A program made the position numbers and the translations under genes. A stretch of 42,754 nucleotides of DNA from Candidatus Aminicenantota bacterium (lineage in GTDB: Bacteria; Acidobacteriota; Aminicenantia; Aminicenantales; Saccharicenantaceae): NCBI GenBank assembly GCA_013178315.1, contig JABLWX010000011.1, positions 1-42,754 of the forward strand. The letters are read 5' to 3'. Shown one piece after another: positions 7,719 to 17,005 of the stretch. Each line of letters opens with the position of its first letter. Within the stretch, counting starts at the first letter, position 1. Below the pieces are notes generated by a model. That model saw only the letters and a program-made list of their open reading frames with translations, made no database searches and was not told where the DNA came from.

Positions 7719-10196
7719 TCACCTGCTCATCGGAACGAAAGTCATTTTATAGCTCTTACCGGGCTCGGTCTCAAAAGAAAAAAGAGTCTTTTCTTGGCCG
7801 ATCAGGGATAACCCAGATGAAACCGATTTAATTTCTGCCGGAAAAGGAGTGCGGATATTGCAGGTTTTCCCCAGGGTGGAAATGACCTCGATTTCTATAA
7901 TTTTATTTTCATCCCAGCTCAAGTTCAGTTCAAAACCTCCCCGGGCTTTGATTCCTTTGATATATCCCTTCTTCCACGAACCGTGAACAGAAGGCAGGAT
8001 AAAAATTTCTCCTTCGTGCGATTGTACCAGCATCTCGGCCACGGCCGCGGTCATTCCGAAAGAACCGTCCACCTGAAGAGCCTTGGAACAGATAGAAAAC
8101 AGGTTATTGAAGGTGTAGTTATGAAGGGCATAGACCAGGTTTTCCATCGCTTTCTCTGGCTCGAGCAGCCTGGCCCAGCAGGCCATCTTCCAGGCCGAAG
8201 ACCAGCCATTTCCCACAAGTCCTCTCTGTTCCAGGACGGCCCTGGCTGCCCTGGCCAGCTCGGGCGTTTTTCTTAGCGAGATCTGGTTTCCGGGAAACAG
8301 GCCGTAAAGATGCGAAATATGGCGATGGCTTTTCTCTTTCTGTCCCCAGTCCTCGAGCCACTCCTGAAGCTCTCCCTTTCTGTTAACTTGCATGGGCGCC
8401 AGTTTTTGTCTGGTCTCAAGCACTTTATTCCTGAATTCTTCATCTACACCCAGAATTCTGGAAGCCTCGGCCACATAACCGAACAGGTCGTTCAGGATCT
8501 GCATGTCAATGGTCGAGCCGGTGCAGATGGTGGTCCCCGGGCTCATCCATCCGGTTACCTCGTCGTAAAAAGTAACGTTGCCCGGGCGGTCGGGGAAATT
8601 TTCCGGTGAAGTGGAAGGATTAGTCACCAGCCAGCCGTATCTCGGATGTGTCTTCAAGAAATCGAGGAAAAATTCGATGCTACCTTTCATCACCGGGTAA
8701 TATTCTTTCAGGAAATCCAGGTCGCCAGTGTAAAGATAGTGTTCCCAGAGATGGGTGCAGAGCCAGGCGCCGCCGGTGGTAAAGGTTCCCCACTGCGGCC
8801 CGTCCATGGGAGCGGCCACCCGCCACAGGTCGGTATTCTGGTGGAAAACCCAGCCCTTCGCTCCGTAATGCTCCCTGGCCACTTCGCTTCCCTGGTCGGT
8901 GAGCTCTTTAATCATCTTGAATAAAGGCTCAGCGCAATCGGAAAGGTTAGCCACCTCGGCTGGCCAGTAATTCATCTCGGTGTTTATGTTGGTGGTATAT
9001 TTCGAATCCCACGAAGGATTCTGGTACTGGTTCCAGATGCCCTGGAGGTTGGCCGGCTGGGTTCCGGGTCGCGACGAGGAAATCAGCAGGTAACGTCCGA
9101 ACTGGAAAACGAGGGCGGCCAGGTTGGGGTCATTTTTCCCGTCAAATTTCTTGAGCCTTTCATCCGTGGGCAGGAAAGACGCGGTCGTCGAGCCCAGGTC
9201 GATTGAAACCCGGCCGAACAATCGCTGGTGTTCTTTGACATGGTCATCTTTAATTTGCTCTATAGGTTTGCCGGTAATTCTACCGAGCGTCTCTTCGACC
9301 CTCAAGTGCGGGTCTCCACTGACATCCTTATAGTTCACGAAATTTGTGGCCGCGGCCAGATATAGAGTAACGGAATCGGCATCTTTTATAACCAGGTCGG
9401 TGTCATCCACAGACATCGAACCGCCCTGGGGCTCAGCCCTGAGTTGTGCTTCATAGCGAAGCTGTCCTTCTACACCCAAGTAATCGGCCGATTTGCCGCG
9501 CAGAATTAAGCCGTTCTGGCCATAACCGTCCATCCTGAAGTAATCGGTGGCATAATTGGAATGGGCCTGGTTGCGGCAACCGCGCAAATTGGCCACCAGG
9601 GAGATGCTGCCCGGCCGGTCGGCGGTCAGCCTGACCACGATAACCTGGTCGACCGGGCTGGAAAAAACCTCCCGCTCGAATCTAATGCCATTAGCCTCGT
9701 AACTTACCCTGGCCATGGCCGTTTTCAGGTCAAGTTCCAGCCTGTAATCTTTAACCTCGGGGCCGTGCCCCAGTTTCAGGATCAAATCTCCCATCGACTG
9801 GTATTTCTGCTGTTCAACCGGGTAGCCCATCAAATAGCGGCCGAAGAGCTTATGAGCTTTGATGTACTCGCCATTGAATATCAAGGACTGTATCTCGGGC
9901 AGCACCCGGTATCCACCCTGAACAGTCTGAGAATAGGGACCCCCGCTCCAGTAGGTTTCTTCGTTGAATTGAATGCGCTCTTCATCAACCTTTCCGAAGA
10001 CCATTGCCCCCAGTCGGCCGTTGCCCACGGGCAGGGCGTTTTCCCATTTGTCAGCAGGATGGTTGTACCAGAGGACCGTGGTGGGGTCCAGGCCTGAAGA
10101 TGCTGTGGATTGTACCGGTGCAGAACTGCAGCCGAAAGTAACGGCAAGCGCAATCCCAAGCAACCCGATTACAAGCAACCTTGTAAATTTTTTCAT
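7719..10196 (-). CDS. GH95 alpha-L-fucosidase, predicted lipoprotein
   Basis: An 825-residue glycoside hydrolase of family GH95, inverting enzymes that release terminal L-fucose (or L-galactose in some members) from glycans. The N-terminal signature WYNHPADKWENALPVGNGRLG is followed by FNEETYWSGGPY. The catalytic core has the asparagine-bearing NINTEMNYW segment, the general-acid region NPSTSPEN and the late VDGSFGMTAAVAEML; all appear intact. The ATG at 10196 is chosen over the longer frame because a GGAGGG box lies 9 nt upstream and a signal peptide ending in VTFGC-SS follows. That is a near-lipobox, so the protein is probably lipid-anchored. The gene is last in the long minus-strand sugar locus, 142 nt after the S9 peptidase gene, and it strongly implies a fucosylated substrate. 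Confidence 0.93.
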   Translation of the reverse strand: MKKFTRLLVIGLLGIALAVTFGCSSAPVQSTASSGLDPTTVLWYNHPADKWENALPVGNGRLGAMVFGKVDEERIQFNEETYWSGGPYSQTVQGGYRVLPEIQSLIFNGEYIKAHKLFGRYLMGYPVEQQKYQSMGDLILKLGHGPEVKDYRLELDLKTAMARVSYEANGIRFEREVFSSPVDQVIVVRLTADRPGSISLVANLRGCRNQAHSNYATDYFRMDGYGQNGLILRGKSADYLGVEGQLRYEAQLRAEPQGGSMSVDDTDLVIKDADSVTLYLAAATNFVNYKDVSGDPHLRVEETLGRITGKPIEQIKDDHVKEHQRLFGRVSIDLGSTTASFLPTDERLKKFDGKNDPNLAALVFQFGRYLLISSSRPGTQPANLQGIWNQYQNPSWDSKYTTNINTEMNYWPAEVANLSDCAEPLFKMIKELTDQGSEVAREHYGAKGWVFHQNTDLWRVAAPMDGPQWGTFTTGGAWLCTHLWEHYLYTGDLDFLKEYYPVMKGSIEFFLDFLKTHPRYGWLVTNPSTSPENFPDRPGNVTFYDEVTGWMSPGTTICTGSTIDMQILNDLFGYVAEASRILGVDEEFRNKVLETRQKLAPMQVNRKGELQEWLEDWGQKEKSHRHISHLYGLFPGNQISLRKTPELARAARAVLEQRGLVGNGWSSAWKMACWARLLEPEKAMENLVYALHNYTFNNLFSICSKALQVDGSFGMTAAVAEMLVQSHEGEIFILPSVHGSWKKGYIKGIKARGGFELNLSWDENKIIEIEVISTLGKTCNIRTPFPAEIKSVSSGLSLIGQEKTLFSFETEPGKSYKMTFVPMSR

Positions 10197-10338
10197 TCTC
10201 TTGCTCCCTCCATTTCTAATTAGCCGGCTCTTGAACCTCAAGGCGAAAGGCTTTGAAATTGGATCTCATTCTTTAAAACCAGCTTGATTAAATCATCCTT
10301 AATTCTGCATCCTACCGGCAGACGGCCACCATTTATCC

Positions 10339-12597
10339 CTAATTAACCGGCAGATTTTTCAGGAAAAAATTAAGCATGGTTCGGTAAAGATGGGTGGCGG
10401 TATTCTTACCCTCCGAGATACCGTGTGAACGGTTGGGATAGGCCATCATGGAAAATAACTTGTTCTGGGCAATAAGCTCGTTGACCAGCCGTTCGAAGCT
10501 CTGGTAGTGGACATTGTCATCGCCCGTGCCGTGGATGATGAGCAGGTTACCTTTGAGATTGCCGGCAAAATGAATGGGCGACCCTTCCCGGTAGCCTTCG
10601 GGGTTATCCTGAGGCAAACCCATGTATCGTTCCTGGTAGATGGTGTCATAAAGTAACTGGTCGCTGACAAAGGCCACGGCAATTCCGGTCCGGTAGAGGT
10701 CAGGGTACTTGAACATGGCATTGAGGGTCATCTGACCGCCGCCGCTCCAGCCCCAGACCCCGATCCGGCTGGCATCCAGCCAGGGCCATTGTTTTACGAG
10801 GGCCTTCAGAGCGGCCGCCTGGTCGGCTGGAGCCAGGATTCCAACCTGGCGGTAAACGCACTTGCGCCATTCCCGCCCTTTTGGCGCCGGTGTGCCGCGG
10901 TTATCGATGCTGATCACCACATAACCCTTCTGGGCCAGCAGCAGATGCCACAAATAACTGTTGCCACCCCACCGGTCCAGGACAGTCTGGGCTGCCGGTT
11001 CGCCGTAAACATAGACAATGACGGGATATTTCTTGTTTTCATCAAAGTCCGGGGGCTTGAGACACCAGCCGTCAAGTATGGCCTGGCCGGTGTCGACCTT
11101 AAAAAATTCTGCCGGTTGCTTTTTCAGGGCATTCACTTTGACCCTCAGGGATTCGTTGGTTACCAGGGTACGGAGAACCCGATGCCGGGGAAGGTTAACC
11201 AGGTCAACGACCGGCGGAGAATCAAACGTAGAATAAGTATGGATGGCGAAACTGCCGTCCGGCGACATCTGATAGGAGTGAGAGCCCGGCAGGGTAAGCG
11301 GAGTTACCCTCTCCGGCTTCGAATTCTGGTTCATCCTAACCCGGTAGAGATACCTCTGGGTGGCATTATCCGGAGAGGCCATGAAGTACAACCAGCCTCT
11401 TTTTTCATCAAGGCCACCGAGGCTGATGACATCAAACTGGCCGCGGGTAATCTGCCTTGACGGCCGGCCGTCGAGGAAAATCTCGTAGACGTGTTTCCAG
11501 CCGTCCTGTTCAGAAAGCCAGAGCAGGTTCTTTCCCTTGTTGAGCCAGATAAAATCGTCCATCACTTCTACCCAGGCTTCGTCCCGGTCGGTGAATATGG
11601 TTCTTAATTCCTTGCTGGCCAGGTCAAAAATCATCACCTGGTTGGTGTTCTGAAGGCGATTTATATGCTGGAAAATTACTCCCTTTGAATCCTGGGTCCA
11701 ATCCATGACCGGAAGATAATAATCTTTTCGTGAATCGCCGGGCAGGACTATCCAGTCGGTCTTTCCAGTGCTCACATCGACCACACCTATTTTACATTCT
11801 GAATTCATGGTGCCGACCTTGGGATACTTGATGGAAATGATCTTTGGATACAGGGAATCAGTATTATTAATGAGGTAATAGTCCTGGATGGAACTGGTGT
11901 CGAATCTCCAGAAGGCTATGTGCCGGCCGTCGGGACTCCAGCGAAAGCCATCCCGGAGGCTGAATTCCTCTTCGTAGACCCAATCAGAAGTCCCGTTGAT
12001 GATGGTCTCGGAACCATCTGAGGTAAGCTTGTTAATCTGGCCACCGTCAATATCTTCAACATAAATATTATTCTTGTAAACGTAGGCTACCTGCCTGGCA
12101 GAAGGTGAAAACTTGGCAAACATCAGGCTGGATGGCTCAAACCTCTCCCCCAGCTTTTTTAGCTGCTTGGTCGCCAGGTCGAAGACCCAGTAGTCACCCC
12201 GGGTATTCAACCGCCAGACCCTCTGACTGTTGGTGAAAATCAGAAGGTGCCAGCCGTCTTTTGACCAGTCATATCCTTCAACTCTCAGTGGTCTGGAATT
12301 CTTCCGATCAATAAGAACCGTCGCAGAAATCAGGACCTGCCTTCTTCCCGTTTCTGCATCATAAGCTACTATATCCATGCCGCCTTCAATCTCTGCAGAT
12401 TTCTCAACGGTGGTATAGGTTCGCCCATCCGGCAACCACCTGGCCGGCCCGAAACTATCCGGGATAAAATCGCGGTTGAGGAAAATTCTCTCCGGAGTCA
12501 GCCAGGGATCAAAGTTTTTTTCCTGGCCAACCAGGTTCAGGGACCAGCCCAGGCACCAAATCCCTAAAATTAAAAAAAGAAAGGTTTGCTTTTTCAT
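10339..12597 (-). CDS. S9B dipeptidyl peptidase IV-like, exported
   Basis: A 752-residue serine peptidase of the prolyl-oligopeptidase clan (S9B, DPP-IV-like), expected to remove N-terminal dipeptides in the periplasm. A signal peptide (MKKQTFLFLILG) starts at the ATG 12597, preceded by AGGGAAAG; an in-frame TTG 18 nt upstream overlaps the previous gene's stop and is less likely. The N-terminal beta-propeller includes YEEEFSLRDGFRWSPDG, with the double Glu that anchors the substrate amino terminus. The hydrolase domain has the nucleophile elbow GWSGGG, the acid region GTGDDNVHYQ and the catalytic His in NRSHGISEG. GWSGGG differs from the GWSYGG of characterised DPP-IV enzymes but keeps the serine. 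It sits 14 nt after the zinc dehydrogenase gene, an unusual partner for sugar genes. Confidence 0.93.
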   Translation of the reverse strand: MKKQTFLFLILGIWCLGWSLNLVGQEKNFDPWLTPERIFLNRDFIPDSFGPARWLPDGRTYTTVEKSAEIEGGMDIVAYDAETGRRQVLISATVLIDRKNSRPLRVEGYDWSKDGWHLLIFTNSQRVWRLNTRGDYWVFDLATKQLKKLGERFEPSSLMFAKFSPSARQVAYVYKNNIYVEDIDGGQINKLTSDGSETIINGTSDWVYEEEFSLRDGFRWSPDGRHIAFWRFDTSSIQDYYLINNTDSLYPKIISIKYPKVGTMNSECKIGVVDVSTGKTDWIVLPGDSRKDYYLPVMDWTQDSKGVIFQHINRLQNTNQVMIFDLASKELRTIFTDRDEAWVEVMDDFIWLNKGKNLLWLSEQDGWKHVYEIFLDGRPSRQITRGQFDVISLGGLDEKRGWLYFMASPDNATQRYLYRVRMNQNSKPERVTPLTLPGSHSYQMSPDGSFAIHTYSTFDSPPVVDLVNLPRHRVLRTLVTNESLRVKVNALKKQPAEFFKVDTGQAILDGWCLKPPDFDENKKYPVIVYVYGEPAAQTVLDRWGGNSYLWHLLLAQKGYVVISIDNRGTPAPKGREWRKCVYRQVGILAPADQAAALKALVKQWPWLDASRIGVWGWSGGGQMTLNAMFKYPDLYRTGIAVAFVSDQLLYDTIYQERYMGLPQDNPEGYREGSPIHFAGNLKGNLLIIHGTGDDNVHYQSFERLVNELIAQNKLFSMMAYPNRSHGISEGKNTATHLYRTMLNFFLKNLPVN

Positions 12598-12611
12598 TAT
12601 TACTTTCCCTG

Positions 12612-13631
12612 TCAAAATTTAATGAACACCTTCATCACCCTGTCTCCGGATTTTTCCAGGAAACGATAGGCCCGGGGATAATCATCAAAATGGAAAGTCC
12701 GGGACATAAGAGGTCTTAGCTTGATTCTCCCGGTGTTGATCAATTTAATGGCAGCATCATAATCCTCCGCCTTGTACATCAAGCTGCCTATCAAGCTTAG
12801 TTCCCTATCCTGGACTAGTCCGACATCGGTCCTGGGTTTATAGTCAAACACGCCAACAACCACGATCCTGGATCCCTTCCTGGCAACCGAAATGGCCTGA
12901 TTTATGGTCTTTTCTTCACCCACGCACTCAAAGATAAGGTCCGCTTTACTCGGGCCAAAATGTTTTTCCAGGTGCTCCGGCAAACTGGTCCTGCCCGCGT
13001 TGACCGTAAAATCAACCCCACATTCCCTGGCCATCCTTAACCGGAAATTGCTGAGGTCGGTGATCATGACAGACTTGGCTCCCAGGGATTTGGCCACCTG
13101 GGCCGTCAGGTTGCCTATAGTTCCGGCTCCCAGAACCAGGACCTTATTACCCCTTATCCGGCCGGCCCTGCCGACAGCGTGCACGGCCACGGCTACCGGT
13201 TCAACCATGGCCCCTTCTTCGAAACTCATCTTTTTGGGGAGCCTCACCACCAGGTTGCTATCCACTTTCAGGAATTCCTGGGCTGCCCCCTCCGCCTGGC
13301 AGCCTATAACCCTCAGGTTCTCGCAGATATTGTACTCACCCCGTTTGCATAGATAACACCGGCCGCAAACCAACTGAGGTCTGACCGTTACCTTATCACC
13401 AACTCTTAGTTTTTTGACCTTCCGGCCTAGATCCGCCACCACACCTGAAAATTCGTGCCCCTGAATAATTGGACACTTGATATAAGGGTGCTTTCCATAA
13501 TAAGCCTTGATATCAGACCCACAGATACCAATTCTTTTTATCTTTATCAGCACCTCGTTGTCTGCAATCTCAGGCTTCTTGGCTTCCCTGAAAACGATTT
13601 TCTGGGGTTTTTCTAAAATTGCCTGCTTCAT
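12612..13631 (-). CDS. Zinc-dependent medium-chain sugar/polyol dehydrogenase
   Basis: A 339-residue medium-chain dehydrogenase related to sorbitol, galactitol-phosphate and threonine dehydrogenases. Visible features are the catalytic-zinc segment GICGSDIKAYYG, GHEFSGVV, the four-cysteine structural zinc loop CGRCYLCKRGEYNIC and the Rossmann motif LVLGAGTIGNLTAQVAK. The ATG at 13631 follows AGGAGGAATAT, and the longer frame would overlap the upstream gene. Its place between a LamG protein and the S9 peptidase, in the same transcript direction as a PfkB kinase and a sugar symporter, suggests it oxidises a sugar or sugar alcohol to a ketose that the kinase can then phosphorylate. Substrate is undetermined; L-fucose-related, sorbitol-like and L-galactonate-like roles are all open. 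Confidence 0.88.
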   Translation of the reverse strand: MKQAILEKPQKIVFREAKKPEIADNEVLIKIKRIGICGSDIKAYYGKHPYIKCPIIQGHEFSGVVADLGRKVKKLRVGDKVTVRPQLVCGRCYLCKRGEYNICENLRVIGCQAEGAAQEFLKVDSNLVVRLPKKMSFEEGAMVEPVAVAVHAVGRAGRIRGNKVLVLGAGTIGNLTAQVAKSLGAKSVMITDLSNFRLRMARECGVDFTVNAGRTSLPEHLEKHFGPSKADLIFECVGEEKTINQAISVARKGSRIVVVGVFDYKPRTDVGLVQDRELSLIGSLMYKAEDYDAAIKLINTGRIKLRPLMSRTFHFDDYPRAYRFLEKSGDRVMKVFIKF

Positions 13632-13651
13632 ATATTCCTCCTGTCTTCCCA

Positions 13652-15718
13652 TTAATCGGGTTTAATTTCAATCTTAATGGGTTTTATCGATTTCCGTTCG
13701 ACCCAGACTATCAGGTCGTTCCCGTCTATTCTCCTGATGTTTCCCAGTCTAACTCCGCTGCTCTTATCCTGCCTTTTTCCATCTATTATGACCTGGGCTT
13801 CGGAATCACCCCAATCTTTAATCACCAGGCAAAGATTGTGCACGGGCTTTTCTGGCCCCGCAGCCAGCGTTCCCCTGAGTATGTTGGCCCCGGCAGGATT
13901 ACTATTCTGAATGAGGTAAGCTCTCTGGGAAATATCATATCCCAGAAACTTATAACTATCTGAAGACAGGATCAGTTCAGGAGCGTTTATCCAGGACCTG
14001 GCCAGCTCGGCCAGCTTTTCTGGTTTGTCAGTTGTTGTTCCGTAAATCCAGGCCGCCCAGTATTTCAGGTCTTCACCTTTATGAATGGGTGGCCCGCCCC
14101 AGGCCAGAGAAAAATGCGAGGCCCTGTCCGGTGCCTGGGCATAGCGCCCATCCGAAGGAATCTGGGCTTCCGGCCAGTGGTTCCACCAGGGAAAGGGCGA
14201 AACATTACCGCGGACTTCTATGCCAAAAACCCTCATCCGGCAGCCGGGTTCAAAAATGAGAAAGGGCTTAGCCTTGGATTTGAGATTAACCACCTGAATA
14301 ACGGGTGCCACGGGCTTTTCCGGGTCCAGCTTGGGCGGCCCCTGGGCCCAGCTATAGACATGACTCTCTCCCTTTAAATTGGCAAGAGTTATGGCATCCA
14401 GATTGACATTATCTTCAGGCCTGGTGCCCGGCTGGCACAAGATTATTGTTTCCTGCGGTCCAAGCGGCTTTCCAGAGGTATACATAATGACTTTTCTCAC
14501 CCCCGTCCCGTCCGGATAAAAGGTATAGTATTCATCCACAGCATCGGGCCAGCCCGTTAATTCATCAACCTGGGAGAATTTTTGACGAACACAGACCGGT
14601 ATATATCGCCAGTGTACAACCACCCTGGCCTGGGTATTTTCAATTATTCTGACGTGGGAATAGAGGCATTTGGCATCCAGCATGTGTTCAAAACAGCCGT
14701 CTTCATCGGTAAAAGACTCCGCGCTCTGATCAGCCATCCACTGGCCGTTCTCCATAACCCAGACCGGCGAATACCTTGTCCCCCGCCAGAAAACAACCCT
14801 GATCGGTGAATCATCAAACTCGACAACCACGTCAGCGTAATCACCCACCCGCCAGAGGGCATCCCACTCCTCGTAATATTTCAACTTGGTGTAGTAGGCG
14901 CCAAAACGCCCCGGCCCCGTTCGTCCTGAAGGCATGACCCGAACCGGAATGTCCGGTTCAGACCCTGGTCTGGCTGACTCAAAGGACCGAGATACGATGG
15001 TGTCATCCAGAGCCTGATTGTAGATTTTTATCTCATCAATTATGCCATCAAAGGAAAACCTGGCCGGGAGGGTGGCCTGGGGGCGCACCGGGTCAGAGGG
15101 TACCACCTTTTCATAGTTCATTCCAATCACCAGGTTGGAATCCCTGGACTGAATAAATTTGCCCGGAACCTTCTCCTGGTTTACCAGCCTGCCATTAATA
15201 TAAATCTTCACCCCGTTATTCTGGTCAAAACTGGCAGCGATCTGGCTCCACTTCCTCAGCGGAATCTTCTCCTCTGAAATTGTCATGTGCCATTGGCCAT
15301 TGACGGCCAACCCCAAACCCACTTCTCCTCTCGGCCCGATTCCAAAGTAAAAGCCGGCCGCTTCGCCTTTATGTTGAGCGACTACCGGACACCAGTTCCA
15401 GGGATAGGCCGCCGGAGCTACCCAGGCTTCAATGGCAAAGTTCTGATTCAAGGATGGAAAATCACTCGCGTTCCTGGTAATTAAGGTAGTAAACCCATCG
15501 AACCTTATGGCTTTATCAGCCACTCCTTCCACAAGCTTGTAATTTCCGGTTATTTGATCTTCCTTTCTCCCGACCGCATCGGTGATTCTATTATTATTAA
15601 CTGCTTCAAGCCTCCACCAGGCAACCAGATTCGTCCGGCCGACTTCTTCTGGCCAGGTAAGCAGCCCAACACCAGAGAATACCAGCACCAGGAAAAGAAC
15701 AACCACCAGTTTTTTCAT
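13652..15718 (-). CDS. Secreted LamG-domain protein of unknown activity (paralogue B)
   Basis: A 688-residue exported protein, paralogous over its full length to the gene at 2800-4854. The ATG at 15718 has a GGAGGTGG box and a signal peptide (MKKLVVVLFLVLVF). A LamG domain occupies about residues 30-250 (AYPWNWCPVV, IYINGRLVN, IIDEIKIYNQAL). The following core keeps RFGAYYT, VFWRGTRYSP, WMADQS, GCFEHM, SHVRIIEN, VVVHWRY and VDEYY, and, further on, NHWP and a late RSW. Conservation between the copies is visibly stronger in this core than in the LamG part. It lies inside the sugar operon between the iron and zinc dehydrogenase genes (20 nt from the latter), which supports a role in processing or binding the same glycan. 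No catalytic mechanism can be assigned. Confidence 0.87.
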   Translation of the reverse strand: MKKLVVVLFLVLVFSGVGLLTWPEEVGRTNLVAWWRLEAVNNNRITDAVGRKEDQITGNYKLVEGVADKAIRFDGFTTLITRNASDFPSLNQNFAIEAWVAPAAYPWNWCPVVAQHKGEAAGFYFGIGPRGEVGLGLAVNGQWHMTISEEKIPLRKWSQIAASFDQNNGVKIYINGRLVNQEKVPGKFIQSRDSNLVIGMNYEKVVPSDPVRPQATLPARFSFDGIIDEIKIYNQALDDTIVSRSFESARPGSEPDIPVRVMPSGRTGPGRFGAYYTKLKYYEEWDALWRVGDYADVVVEFDDSPIRVVFWRGTRYSPVWVMENGQWMADQSAESFTDEDGCFEHMLDAKCLYSHVRIIENTQARVVVHWRYIPVCVRQKFSQVDELTGWPDAVDEYYTFYPDGTGVRKVIMYTSGKPLGPQETIILCQPGTRPEDNVNLDAITLANLKGESHVYSWAQGPPKLDPEKPVAPVIQVVNLKSKAKPFLIFEPGCRMRVFGIEVRGNVSPFPWWNHWPEAQIPSDGRYAQAPDRASHFSLAWGGPPIHKGEDLKYWAAWIYGTTTDKPEKLAELARSWINAPELILSSDSYKFLGYDISQRAYLIQNSNPAGANILRGTLAAGPEKPVHNLCLVIKDWGDSEAQVIIDGKRQDKSSGVRLGNIRRIDGNDLIVWVERKSIKPIKIEIKPD

Positions 15719-15778
15719 TTGCCACCTCCAGCCAAAATATTTATTCGCATATAAAGTCGCAACAAATTCGCAAGCCAA

Positions 15779-16936
15779 TCAGTAGCACTGGCAAAGAAGT
15801 TTCTCAACCTCGTGCAGTGATACGACGTATGGATGATTATTATAGTCAGGCAACACCAGCGAGGCCCTGGCCAGTTCCGGCAATTCTGATTCGATAACCC
15901 CAAGTTCTCTTAATGACTTCTTAATGCCGAGGTTCTCAATGAATATTTCCAGCTCATCGCCCAGCAGGCGGGCAGCTTTTGTATCAGGCGAGGATTCCAG
16001 AGAAGGATTCATGATTCTGGCAATACAGGCAAATTTCCTGACGGCATATTTATAGGTATATCTCATTATTGCCGGGTAAACTGCGGCCAGAGCCTGCCCA
16101 TGAGCAATTTGAGGATACATGCCGCTCATGGCCATGGCTATGCCGTGGGGCAGCGTTACCGCTGAATTGGCAATTGATAACCCGGCCAGGGTATCAGCCC
16201 AGGCCATCTTTTCCCTAAAATCAAGGTTCGAAGTCCTCCTGACGGCTTTGGGAAGATAATGCACTATCAACCTGAGGCACTCCAGGGCCAGGATTTCTAT
16301 ATAGGGAGAGCATTTAGGAGTAATGTAGCTCTCAAAAGCATGGCAGAAAGCATCAAATCCGGTCAACGCCGTCATATAAGGAGGAAGGGTTAACACGAGT
16401 TCCGGGTCTACTATGGCTGCCCTTGGAAAGAGTTTAGGGTTGAAAAGCGCCGATTTATTCCGCTCCTGTGGGTTGGTTACCACCGCCACCTGGGTGACAT
16501 GAGAACCGGTTCCAGAAGTGGTGGGAATGGCGACGACGGGAAGCGTCCTGTCTGTGGGCTGGGTTTTCTTGAAAAACAGATAGTCCCAGCAGGTCCCCTG
16601 GTGGGTGGCTTCGACGGCAATAGCCTTGGCCGTATCAATGCTCGAACCGCCTCCGAAACCAATGATAAACTCGGCTCCACATTCGCGGGCCAGTCTGGCA
16701 CCAGAAGAAACCACCTCTACCGTGGGATTGGGAATAACCCCATCGAAATGTTCAACCGTTATCTTGCTCTTCTTCAAGACCGATTTTAATGACTTCAGAG
16801 CTGGTTCTATTTCTGGAAAAGATGGCACAGTAACCAGTAAACAGCGACGCCCGAATTTACCCGATACTTCCCCGACCTCTTTCAGCCGCCCTGCCCCGAA
16901 CAAAATATCCGTCGGCTGCAGATAATTGAAAAACAT
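15779..16936 (-). CDS. Iron-containing alcohol dehydrogenase
   Basis: A 385-residue group III (iron-activated) alcohol dehydrogenase. The nucleotide-binding GGGSSIDTAKAIAV and the metal-ligand regions LTGFDAFCHAFESYI (Asp and His) and TLPHGIAMAM...IAHGQ (two His) are all present. The ATG at 16936 is preferred to an in-frame GTG 15 nt upstream because GGAGG sits 8 nt before the ATG. The family includes butanol, 1,3-propanediol and lactaldehyde reductases. In a locus with an alpha-L-fucosidase, reduction of lactaldehyde to 1,2-propanediol, the fermentative end of fucose breakdown, is an attractive role, but no fucose isomerase, kinase or aldolase genes are seen here. It lies 69 nt after the PfkB gene. 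Confidence 0.92.
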   Translation of the reverse strand: MFFNYLQPTDILFGAGRLKEVGEVSGKFGRRCLLVTVPSFPEIEPALKSLKSVLKKSKITVEHFDGVIPNPTVEVVSSGARLARECGAEFIIGFGGGSSIDTAKAIAVEATHQGTCWDYLFFKKTQPTDRTLPVVAIPTTSGTGSHVTQVAVVTNPQERNKSALFNPKLFPRAAIVDPELVLTLPPYMTALTGFDAFCHAFESYITPKCSPYIEILALECLRLIVHYLPKAVRRTSNLDFREKMAWADTLAGLSIANSAVTLPHGIAMAMSGMYPQIAHGQALAAVYPAIMRYTYKYAVRKFACIARIMNPSLESSPDTKAARLLGDELEIFIENLGIKKSLRELGVIESELPELARASLVLPDYNNHPYVVSLHEVEKLLCQCY

Positions 16937-17005
16937 GATGACTACCTCCACAAGAAGATTTCTATGGCCACCATCCAGTTCTGGCTGGATAAGTTTTTAA
17001 TCCAT

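Noticed and set aside
10789..11460. 223-codon plus-strand frame opposite the DPP-IV gene
   Set aside because: Antisense shadow of a well-supported peptidase; no family resemblance.
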